This document shows positions 15,367-23,458 of a stretch of DNA of 23,458 nt, piece after piece. The notes beneath the pieces were generated by a model. It was not told the DNA's origin. It did no database searches and was given only the letters and a program-made list of their open reading frames with translations. Position 1 is the stretch's first letter; each line of letters starts with the position of its first letter. Source of the stretch: Thermoplasmata archaeon (lineage in GTDB: Archaea; Thermoplasmatota; Thermoplasmata; GCA-020350865). Location: positions 2,824,656 to 2,848,113 of the forward strand of contig CP070672.1 in assembly GCA_020351895.1 (NCBI GenBank), given 5' to 3'. A program made the position numbers and the translations under genes.

Positions 15367-16428
15367 ATGGATCTATTGCAGATGGCGCACTACCCGTTTC
15401 TAAGAGAATCGGCATCGTATCTGAAAGAAAAAGGCTTCAGTTTAGACGAACTACTTTCTGATATTGCGTACGAGCGAACCAGGGTGCAGGGGAAGGAGAG
15501 GATCATGGAGGCCCTTGAAGTGGGTAAAATCCAAGAACACAGCCTTTTGACAGATGCTGACCGTTTAGCGGAATTACTCTCTTATGTTGCGGCTAGGATC
15601 CTGGTTTCATGTGTTAATGATCCCTATTTAACAAAGCGTTATGCCCTTGCTGAGGCAAAAACAGCCAATATTAGACTAGAGGCCGAGGATTTTGGTTTTG
15701 TTGTGGAAGTAGCAAGAGAGCTTGAGCTGGATGTTAGATTGGAAGACGGCATCTGCAAAATCCACTTTATCCATTTTCTGAGGAACACCTCCCAGATGCG
15801 GAGCAAGCCATGGAAAATCGCGAACCAAAATCTGCAAGACGGCTATATTACTTTGGATAAATCTCACCTTGCAAGGGTCATTCAGCAGGCACTCCAAACA
15901 CGGATTGAGAGCGAATTACCTACCGACGTAAACGATGAAATTCTGAAGCATTTAAAAGATCATATAACGGATATCAGCAAGGTATTAGAGGAGAGAAAGG
16001 GCACATACAAGGCCGAGGATTTTGGAAAGATCAGGGTGACAAAATTGCCTCCATGTATGAGACAGCTTCTTGCAAAGGTTCAGGCAGGTGAAAATCTCCC
16101 ACACAGCGGCAGGTTCGCCTTAACAGCTTTCTTTCATGCATTGGGAATGTCTTCCGAAGAAGTTTTACAGTTGTTCAGCTCCTCACCTGATTTTGATGAG
16201 AGTAAAACCAGATATCAGATAGAGCATATCACAGGTAAGATCTCAGGTACTGAGTACACACCCCCAGAATGCAGCACAATGAAGAGTTACGGAATTTGCC
16301 AGGGAGAGGATGCCCTGTGTAAAAAAGAATGGATGACACATCCCTTGAAGTACTATCGGGTAAAAGATAAAGGCTCGAGGAGGGGAAGAAAAAAGAAGGT
16401 AGAAGAGCCAAAAGAAAGTATGGACTAA
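15367..16428 (+). CDS. priL: DNA primase large subunit PriL
   Basis: 353 residues, normal for archaeal PriL, the regulatory iron-sulfur partner of PriS in making primers for DNA replication. The four expected 4Fe-4S cysteines are visible: Cys230 (LPPCMRQL), Cys302 (PPECSTM), Cys311 (YGICQG) and Cys318 (ALCKKE). The surrounding HSGRFALTAFFHALGMS (246-262) is the conserved PriL C-terminal core. The N-terminal helical domain begins at once (MDLLQMAHYPFLRESASYL). The extreme C-terminus is basic (GSRRGRKKK). No priS or other replication gene is adjacent; it stands alone with its own promoter between the flippase-like gene and the subtilase. Confidence 0.95.
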   Translation: MDLLQMAHYPFLRESASYLKEKGFSLDELLSDIAYERTRVQGKERIMEALEVGKIQEHSLLTDADRLAELLSYVAARILVSCVNDPYLTKRYALAEAKTANIRLEAEDFGFVVEVARELELDVRLEDGICKIHFIHFLRNTSQMRSKPWKIANQNLQDGYITLDKSHLARVIQQALQTRIESELPTDVNDEILKHLKDHITDISKVLEERKGTYKAEDFGKIRVTKLPPCMRQLLAKVQAGENLPHSGRFALTAFFHALGMSSEEVLQLFSSSPDFDESKTRYQIEHITGKISGTEYTPPECSTMKSYGICQGEDALCKKEWMTHPLKYYRVKDKGSRRGRKKKVEEPKESMD

Positions 16429-16478
16429 ATCCCCCTATAATGGGTAATTTGGTTCTAAAATGGTGCTTACCGACCAAT

Positions 16479-16512
16479 ATTTATATAGTGAAAACATATG
16501 TGCTATATAATT
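16479..16512 (+). promoter_or_regulatory. TATA boxes upstream of the giant subtilase gene
   Basis: Two TATA-like elements, ATTTATATA (16479-16487) and CTATATAATT (16503-16512), lie 95 and about 65 nt before the ATG at 16574. Either would give a leader of about 40-65 nt. Confidence 0.45.
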
Positions 16513-16573
16513 ATATACAATCTCCTTGAAGACTGTATTGTGCCTGGCAAGGGAAACCTTTGAAGGGAATAAA

Positions 16574-19500
16574 ATGAGGGGAGAAGAAGAACGAAGCGGG
16601 GCTAAAATGCCCCAAAGGAAAATAATTACCTTAGCACTGCTCTTATTTTTCATTTTGGGTTCATTTTCAAATACCTTAGCCTTTTCAGTACATCGAGAAT
16701 CCAATGAAGATAAAGTTTCCGGGCATTTGGAAGTCAAAAATCTCTTGGATGAGGACCCTCTTCTTGATGGTTCCATAAAAAAGGAAGGGAAAGCCCATCA
16801 ATTTCCAGAGAACCTCATTTGGCCCGGTGTGGGACAGAAAGATACGGTTTGCGTTAATCAAATACCCAATTCCTACTCACCCTTGTTCGTACATTTGAAG
16901 AAGGCTACGTTCGATCCTTTAATTGAAGAACCCAAACTACCTTTGGAATGGGCATATAGATCGGAAAATTGGTATTACATGGCCCAATGTTTTGGACCCA
17001 TACAATCCCATTGGATAGAGGAAATCAAAGGAACCGGAGCTTTCATCCACGGTTACATCCCAGATTACACCTATTTACTAAGTATGGGAGGGGAAACTAG
17101 AAAGAAGATCGAAGACCTTTCATTCATCAGATGGGTCGGAAGCTACCAACCAGGATATAAAATTGAAAGTGGACTAATTGATAAGCTTGGAGAAATCGAA
17201 CTGAATGTCGTGGTCTTTTCTGATCGTGAAGAAAACCTCCTTAGTGTAAGGGATAGGTTGAGTTCACTAGGCGGTGTAATAACCCACAATGGGGAAGATA
17301 ATCATATCATCAGAGTATTGATTGATTCTTCAAAGATAAAAAATATAGCGCTTATCCCAGAAGTTGAGTGGATCGATGAATATACGCCTCCAATAACCTT
17401 AATGGATAATATCAGGGTCTTTACAGGTGCAGAATCACCCCTTCATTTAAATGGATTCAATGGGACAGGTATTGTGGGGGAGATTAAAGACAATGGTATC
17501 GATGAGGATCATACTGAGTTTGATGGACAATTAATAGCTACGGATGGAGATGTGTATGAGGAATCTCACGGGACTTCCACATTTGGAATTGTGTTTGCAA
17601 GGGGTGCAAATGATATGGCTTTGGGGATGCTCCCAGGTGGAAAAGGGGTGTTCGCAAGCTGGGGTGTGGGTCGCAAACAATCCATTGCAAATCTGGTGAA
17701 CAATTGGGGGGGCTTATTCCAAAGCAACAGCTGGCACCAAGGTTCGACTGATGGAACGTATGTCTCACAAACTCAAGAAAATGATGAAGCCGTTTTTGAA
17801 TACGATGTGACGATGTTATATGCCGCAGGAAATGGTGGATATGAGGGGGCAATAACCCGGGAGGCCACGGCGAAGAACGTCATAGGAGTAGGCGCTCTTG
17901 ATCATTATGATAACCAGGACAGAACAGACGATCAGCACACCGGAAATCAGGGAAATAAAGGTCCCACAGCGGATGGCCGTATCAAACCCGATATCGTGGG
18001 GCCATATGATTATATTTACACTACCACATCCGGAGGCGGATATACCCCAACATTCGGGGGAACCAGCGGTGCAACTCCTGTCACGGCGGGGGCGGTGGGA
18101 TTAATCTACGAGATATACAGAGAGAATCACTTTGGCAATAATCATGGGGGAACAATCCCACATGCCGCAACAGTAAAGGCAATCCTCATTGCGGATGCTT
18201 ACCAATACGAATTCTCCCAGGGGGATAGATATGCCCAAGGCTGGGGATTGGTTGATGTTGGAAATGTGTATGACATAGGCAAAAGACATTTCATTGTTGA
18301 TGAGGAAATAAACCTTCAGACGGGGGAGTCTATTACGTATTTCGTAGAGCCCACAGGTGTTCATCCCTTGAAGATATCATTGGTATGGACCGATGTACCA
18401 GGGACAACTTCTTCATCGCAGCACCTTGTTAATGATCTCAATTTGAAGGTCACTGATCCAAATGGAGAGGATTACCTGGGGAATGTGGGTCTTTTGAACT
18501 CGAAGTGGTCCTCTACTGGAGGCGATGTAGACACACTGAACAATGTTGAGAACGTTTTCATTGAAAACCCAGTGTCAGGGGAGTGGATAATCGAGATTTC
18601 GGCCCAAAACATAGCCATGGATGGTGATCCCGATACTCCAGAGGTGGATCAACCATTCGCACTTGTGGCAAGTGGGGTTTCAATGGCTCAGCATGATCTT
18701 GGTGTATCAGAAATTCAGGTTCCAACCTATTTGGCACCCAATCAGTTCGCCACCATAAATGCCACAATAGTCAACAACGGGCTCTCGGATGAGACAGATA
18801 TTCTGGTGAACTTTACAGTGGATGGTGAGATACAGGATACCCAGATCATCCCCAGTCTGGAAAGCGAGGAGTTGACTTACGTTAACTTCGATTGGGTTCC
18901 TCAAACCGGAATTTTCATGGTGGGGGTTGGAGTGGAAATATTACCCGATGAAACTCATATCACCAACAATTTCAAGGAAAAAGAGGTTATCGTGGAGCCG
19001 GATCTCTCGGTTACGAACATCAGTTCCGATAGATACTTAAATGTGAATGAAAACGAAATGTTCAATGCAACCATCAATAACCTCGGAAAGATGGATTTGA
19101 CCAATGTTCAAGTTCAATTGTTTATCAACGACAGCTTCGAGGAAAGCACGGCCATTTCTTCCTTGCCTGCCGAAGCGTCTCAAATAATTTCACTATACTG
19201 GACACCGGTTTTCAAAGGCTGGTACAAAATCGAAATATTTGTCGTGCCAGTGACAAATGAGGAGATCGATTCAAATAATAGGGCCACCGTAAGCCTTTTT
19301 GCCACATCAAAGGACCTAATTTATGTGGCAATTTTAGATTCGTGGGGGACAGATTATCCTGAAGAAACCCCTTGGGATTTTATAAACGATAACTGGATGT
19401 ATTATGGAACAACTCCGGTTGAAATCGATTACACCACACTGAATAAAGATGATATCTCCTACAATGACCTTGTCAATCTAGATGCCGATGTGATCATGAT

Positions 19501-22500
19501 ATCAATGGCAATTTGGTGGGAGTTTACGGATAGCGAAATAGATGCCATCACAAATTATGTTCTCCGAGGCCATGGTTTTATCGCCACCTCTGCCACTTTC
19601 TTTTCGTGGGTTCCCAACAACAACAAATTGGCTCCACTCTTTGGCATGCGTGATGATATTACCTACGATATGGGGTTTGTGCAACCCTTGGATTTGATTG
19701 AACCTGAGCATTCATTGTTCTTCAATGTTTCAGATCCGTATTCACCTGGCTCCTACGGGTCTCAAATACCTCCCGATGGTTCATGGGATGCCGATGATTT
19801 GACGACTGGAAGATATATTGCCAAATCATCTAATAATTCGAGCGCTATAATCGTAAACAGAGGAGTCGTGTACATATCTAATGGGTTAGAGGATAATTCT
19901 AATTCCGATGATGTCCAGCTCCTTTACAATGCCATGATATGGTCAAAATGGGAGCAGTATTTGCATGACATTGTTGTGTCGGATATTGAGGCCCCTTCCT
20001 ATTTGGGCTCTAATCAACAGACCCTTGTGAATGCCACTGTGGAGAACTTGGGACTGGAAACCGAAATTAATGTTATTGTGAACCTCACAGTTGATGGAAA
20101 CGTTGAAGACTCAACCATGATATCAATCATGGAAAGCGGTGCCTCCACCTCAGTGAGCTTTTCCTGGACATCTCCTTCTTTGGAAGGAGCCTATCTGATT
20201 GGGATCGAAACATATAACCTGCCAAACGAAAACATCACAGAGAATAATAGGCTAAACACCTCGGTAATAGTCACAAATGGTCCGAAGAGGGGCAGAATCG
20301 CCCTTATATCTGACGGTACCCAATTACAGGCAATAACTTCGTTACTAGATGATTTGGGAAAAGGTTACGATATATTGGATGATAATGCTGTAAATCTCTT
20401 TACCAGGGATCTCCTCCTACTTCTTGAGTATCAATCGGTAATATTTTACAACAGTGACAGGGCAATAGAAAATAAAGAGGGGCAGATATTAAACGACTAC
20501 ATTACCCTTGGTGGTACCCTCCTTGTTACGGGCTTCGACTCCCTGGGGGCACCGAATGATGCGAATTTGGCTGATGTGGTTCGCTCAACACTAACCGGCG
20601 ATAATATGGGATGGAGCAGCTTTGCAATCACAAACGGCTCACACCCCATAACAGATGGTATATATGGTCAGTATCCCTCTGGCAGTGAGTTCTTTGTAGG
20701 AGAGACAGATCATGATTTTGCTGAGGCAGACATAACTAGGGGTGCTCAAACCATTGCCGAGCTTGGCGATGGTTCGGATAAAATAATCGCGACAGTTCTT
20801 CCTTCAGGCGGGAAGGTCATTTACTGGAATGGAAACGGAAACTGTGATGATTGGACTCTGACGGATCTAGAGGGGATGTTCAAGAACATAATAATATGGA
20901 TAATGCCTGTTTACAACGATGCTGGCGTTCATTCCCTAGGCAATCCATCCGTGATCTATGTTGGTGAGACAGCTTCCGTTTCGGCCATGGTAAAGAATTA
21001 TGGAATAAATGATCAAAGCTATTTAGACGTCGAATTCACGGTTAAGAATCCAAACGGATTCACAATATTCACCGATACAAAAAACATTATATCCATTAAC
21101 AGTGGAGAAGAAACTCAACTCGATTGGTTATGGTATCCATCAATGAGCGATATCTATGAAATCGAAATAAGGACATTACTTGAAGATGATGAGTTTTCAG
21201 ACAATGATATGATCGTCGGCCAAATCACAGTATACGTAAGATTCTTTTTCGATGATATGGAAAATGGAATTGGGGATTGGGAAGTATCAGACACATCTCC
21301 TGTGGGAACTGAATTATGGCATCTCACCACAACGGACAGTTACAGTCCCACTACTTCGTGGTGGTGCGGTGACGAGGCTACTGGGCAGTACACAGTTTTA
21401 GCAGATCAGTTTTTAACATCACCTTTTGTGAATTTAACAGAAGCAACGTCTGCATCCCTAAGATTTTATCATAAATACGGCATAGATGATTCCTCTTCCT
21501 CTCCAGATTGGGGACAGGTGCAGATAAGTATCGATGGAAGCGATTGGGAAACCCTGCAGGAATACACAGGATCATTGTTGCCGTGGACCCAGGTGGTTTT
21601 GGATATTTCCTCTTATATTGGAAATCAAATCCAAATCAGGTTCGCCCTGCACTCAGGGATTCTTCTCACAGATAACGGTTGGTGGGTTGATGATGTGGAG
21701 ATATTTGGGATGGGTAACCAATATAAATTAGAGTTGAGTGCTGTTATGGACACCATAGCCGTTGGAAAAAACGAGCCAGCAGTATTTGGAATTTATGTGA
21801 AAAACACCGGTAATGTCGATGGCTTGGTTGAGATGAGTCTGGATACCACCAATATCGAAGACTGGATGATAACATTCAGTCAAGATGTATTCTATCTGCA
21901 ATATGGAGATACGAATTTTATTACCTTAACAATAACCCCAATCTCTGCTTTGGCAGGGGATTATTCAACAACAGCAACCGGTGTATTGAAGGAAAGTGGG
22001 GTAATAAAAACCTCTGATGATTTGCCCCTTACTATCATATTGAATCAATGGTACGGAGTAGGCCTTGCGGTTGACAATGATATGTTGTATCTCATTCCTT
22101 CTGAATCAGGTTCATACAACATCACGATTGTAAATGAAGGGAACGGGCCGGACTCCATCTTGCTCAGCACTGAGGTTATAGTTACAGGAATTTCAAATGC
22201 ATGGCAGTATGAATTCAGCAAAACCGCAGTTTCACTGGGTGCATATCAACAGGAAGAAGTGGTACTCACAGTGATAGCCCCTTATAATGGGTATCCAGAC
22301 GACATCATCCTGATAAACGTCATTGGCACATCGCAAAGTGATTCGGATGAACTGGTATCAGTTTCCACCACAGCGCTCATCTTGGCGTATTACTCCATGG
22401 TGCTTTCTTCCTCTCCATCTTCCCAGGAAACAGAGCCAGGGGTTCCAATTAACTTCGTCTTGGAGATTATGAATCATGGAAATACGGAGGTGGATGTTAA

Positions 22501-23458
22501 TTTAGATGTGACAACATCATCTGGTGGTTGGGATGATTGGCTGGCTGTTCTTGAAATAAAGAACTTCAAGCAAAGTGCTTTCACCTTGCGAAATGTTATT
22601 TTGAGTATCACTCCACCCGAGGATGCAGTTGCATTCGAATTCAAAGAATTTGATGTTAAGGCCATATCAATTGATGGATCGTCCATGATAACTTTGAAGA
22701 CGACCATAAAATTAACAGGGGACTTGAAAGTTGAGGTTGATGATGAAGAAAAGGAGGCCGAGAATGGAGATATGGTCCATTATTCTATCACCTTGACAAA
22801 TATGCAGAACCACCCGGACACCATCGACATCGCAACCACCTCGGAGAATGGATGGTCCTTGAATCTTTTTACATCGGATGGTATCACCATGTTGTCAGTT
22901 ACAGATTCCGATGGAAAGCCTGATACAGATTTAATGGATCCAATAACCGGCTCAGTTGATGTGATTGTGGCAGTTTCTGTTCCAGAGGATGCCATTGCCT
23001 TCACGGATGATGATGTGACCGTGATTTTCGCTTCATCCCTTCCAAATGGGATCTCCAAGACAATTTCATTGAAAACCAATGTTGAACTTTCAGGTGGTTT
23101 TCTCCTTGATTCTGAATCTTATTCAAAGAGTGATATTCCTGGGAAAAAGATCACCTATTCCGTACACATAGAAAATCACTTCAATCACATCTCCGCCATC
23201 GATTTAACTGTGAAGTCAGAAAAGGGATGGGAAGTTGAGCTTCTAAAAGGTGATGGTGTTTCTTTCCTCTCTGATACCAATAACAACGGGATTCCCGATA
23301 CTGGCATGCTGAATGCGCTGGGAGATAGCGCTGATATCTTTGTGGAGGTAAGGATTCCTGAGGATACAAGGGCATATACCATGGACATGATTACTTTAAC
23401 CGGGACAGCCACTCAATCAGGAGAATCACGCTCCATTAAGCTGAACGCCAGTGTAATG
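16574..23458 (+). CDS. Giant secreted S8 subtilisin-like protease with CARDB, GATase-like and MAM-like domains (3' truncated)
   Basis: Open for 2295 codons to the window end with no stop. ATG 16574 has GAAGGG 6 nt upstream; the in-frame ATG 16607 gives a cleaner signal peptide (KIITLALLLFFILG) and remains possible. A pre-domain (about 125-285, WYYMAQCFGP ... GYIPDY) precedes the S8 domain: Asp306 (KDNGID), His332 (SHGTST), oxyanion Asn420 (AAGNGG), Ser498 (GTSGATP), so the triad is intact. Then a PPC-like jelly roll (about 580-705), CARDB 1 and 2 (706-912), GATase-like 1 (913-1131), CARDB 3 (1132-1235), GATase-like 2 (1238-1449), CARDB 4 (1452-1555), a MAM/immune-inhibitor-A-like domain (1557-1713), and NEW3-like repeats from 1714 on, two with Asp-rich calcium-type motifs. 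Probably a cell-surface protease; a membrane anchor may lie beyond the window. Substrate unknown. Confidence 0.88.
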   Translation, partial: MRGEEERSGAKMPQRKIITLALLLFFILGSFSNTLAFSVHRESNEDKVSGHLEVKNLLDEDPLLDGSIKKEGKAHQFPENLIWPGVGQKDTVCVNQIPNSYSPLFVHLKKATFDPLIEEPKLPLEWAYRSENWYYMAQCFGPIQSHWIEEIKGTGAFIHGYIPDYTYLLSMGGETRKKIEDLSFIRWVGSYQPGYKIESGLIDKLGEIELNVVVFSDREENLLSVRDRLSSLGGVITHNGEDNHIIRVLIDSSKIKNIALIPEVEWIDEYTPPITLMDNIRVFTGAESPLHLNGFNGTGIVGEIKDNGIDEDHTEFDGQLIATDGDVYEESHGTSTFGIVFARGANDMALGMLPGGKGVFASWGVGRKQSIANLVNNWGGLFQSNSWHQGSTDGTYVSQTQENDEAVFEYDVTMLYAAGNGGYEGAITREATAKNVIGVGALDHYDNQDRTDDQHTGNQGNKGPTADGRIKPDIVGPYDYIYTTTSGGGYTPTFGGTSGATPVTAGAVGLIYEIYRENHFGNNHGGTIPHAATVKAILIADAYQYEFSQGDRYAQGWGLVDVGNVYDIGKRHFIVDEEINLQTGESITYFVEPTGVHPLKISLVWTDVPGTTSSSQHLVNDLNLKVTDPNGEDYLGNVGLLNSKWSSTGGDVDTLNNVENVFIENPVSGEWIIEISAQNIAMDGDPDTPEVDQPFALVASGVSMAQHDLGVSEIQVPTYLAPNQFATINATIVNNGLSDETDILVNFTVDGEIQDTQIIPSLESEELTYVNFDWVPQTGIFMVGVGVEILPDETHITNNFKEKEVIVEPDLSVTNISSDRYLNVNENEMFNATINNLGKMDLTNVQVQLFINDSFEESTAISSLPAEASQIISLYWTPVFKGWYKIEIFVVPVTNEEIDSNNRATVSLFATSKDLIYVAILDSWGTDYPEETPWDFINDNWMYYGTTPVEIDYTTLNKDDISYNDLVNLDADVIMISMAIWWEFTDSEIDAITNYVLRGHGFIATSATFFSWVPNNNKLAPLFGMRDDITYDMGFVQPLDLIEPEHSLFFNVSDPYSPGSYGSQIPPDGSWDADDLTTGRYIAKSSNNSSAIIVNRGVVYISNGLEDNSNSDDVQLLYNAMIWSKWEQYLHDIVVSDIEAPSYLGSNQQTLVNATVENLGLETEINVIVNLTVDGNVEDSTMISIMESGASTSVSFSWTSPSLEGAYLIGIETYNLPNENITENNRLNTSVIVTNGPKRGRIALISDGTQLQAITSLLDDLGKGYDILDDNAVNLFTRDLLLLLEYQSVIFYNSDRAIENKEGQILNDYITLGGTLLVTGFDSLGAPNDANLADVVRSTLTGDNMGWSSFAITNGSHPITDGIYGQYPSGSEFFVGETDHDFAEADITRGAQTIAELGDGSDKIIATVLPSGGKVIYWNGNGNCDDWTLTDLEGMFKNIIIWIMPVYNDAGVHSLGNPSVIYVGETASVSAMVKNYGINDQSYLDVEFTVKNPNGFTIFTDTKNIISINSGEETQLDWLWYPSMSDIYEIEIRTLLEDDEFSDNDMIVGQITVYVRFFFDDMENGIGDWEVSDTSPVGTELWHLTTTDSYSPTTSWWCGDEATGQYTVLADQFLTSPFVNLTEATSASLRFYHKYGIDDSSSSPDWGQVQISIDGSDWETLQEYTGSLLPWTQVVLDISSYIGNQIQIRFALHSGILLTDNGWWVDDVEIFGMGNQYKLELSAVMDTIAVGKNEPAVFGIYVKNTGNVDGLVEMSLDTTNIEDWMITFSQDVFYLQYGDTNFITLTITPISALAGDYSTTATGVLKESGVIKTSDDLPLTIILNQWYGVGLAVDNDMLYLIPSESGSYNITIVNEGNGPDSILLSTEVIVTGISNAWQYEFSKTAVSLGAYQQEEVVLTVIAPYNGYPDDIILINVIGTSQSDSDELVSVSTTALILAYYSMVLSSSPSSQETEPGVPINFVLEIMNHGNTEVDVNLDVTTSSGGWDDWLAVLEIKNFKQSAFTLRNVILSITPPEDAVAFEFKEFDVKAISIDGSSMITLKTTIKLTGDLKVEVDDEEKEAENGDMVHYSITLTNMQNHPDTIDIATTSENGWSLNLFTSDGITMLSVTDSDGKPDTDLMDPITGSVDVIVAVSVPEDAIAFTDDDVTVIFASSLPNGISKTISLKTNVELSGGFLLDSESYSKSDIPGKKITYSVHIENHFNHISAIDLTVKSEKGWEVELLKGDGVSFLSDTNNNGIPDTGMLNALGDSADIFVEVRIPEDTRAYTMDMITLTGTATQSGESRSIKLNASVM

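Overview
The window looks like chromosomal DNA of a euryarchaeote, most likely from the Thermoplasmatota (placement inferred from gene content, not computed). Direct archaeal marks are: the oapA-oapB-oapC (arvABC) gene set; the DNA primase large subunit PriL; a tRNA-His gene with an encoded G-1 and an intron bounded by a bulge-helix-bulge fold at position 37/38; TATA boxes about 25 bases before RNA starts; and at least one probably leaderless gene. No insertion sequence, CRISPR array, integrase or replication origin was seen.

Layout. (1) 1-1728: an operon of three overlapping or nearly touching genes, the Era-like GTPase OapA (5' end outside the window), the DUF2073 protein OapB and the zinc-ribbon protein OapC. 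(2) 1786-2011: split tRNA-His(GTG) with a 152-nt hairpin-rich intron. (3) 2177-3100: argF. (4) 3164-8971: a surface-glycan style block. It has a multi-pass GT-C-like membrane protein followed after 31 nt by a DPM1-type GT2 glycosyltransferase. Next come a convergent sugar C-methyltransferase-like gene, a second DPM1 paralogue (about 73% identical to the first by hand count) with its own strong promoter, and a second convergent methyltransferase. (5) 9193-11772: a secreted PKD/Fn3 protein whose first PKD domain is split by an inserted GATase-like domain. (6) 11912-15284: a YfhO-like membrane protein overlapping a UPF0104/AglD-type flippase-like gene. (7) 15367-16428: priL. (8) 16574 to the window end: a giant secreted subtilase (at least 2295 residues, 3' end outside the window) with CARDB, GATase-like, MAM-like and NEW3-like domains.

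How they may work together (inference): the DPM1-type enzymes would make polyprenyl-phosphate hexoses. Two different GT-C-fold membrane proteins (3164-4924 and 11912-14221) could use these outside the membrane, the flippase-like protein could help move lipid-linked sugars, and the methyltransferases could modify the sugars. The two large secreted beta-rich proteins are plausible surface or extracellular partners or glycosylation targets. Both carry the same uncommon kind of extracellular GATase-like Rossmann domain, the strongest hint of a shared, poorly described extracellular function. The OapABC/ArvABC genes have been linked in haloarchaea to the replication-origin neighbourhood and to extracellular vesicle formation, so the neighbourhood as a whole leans towards the cell envelope.
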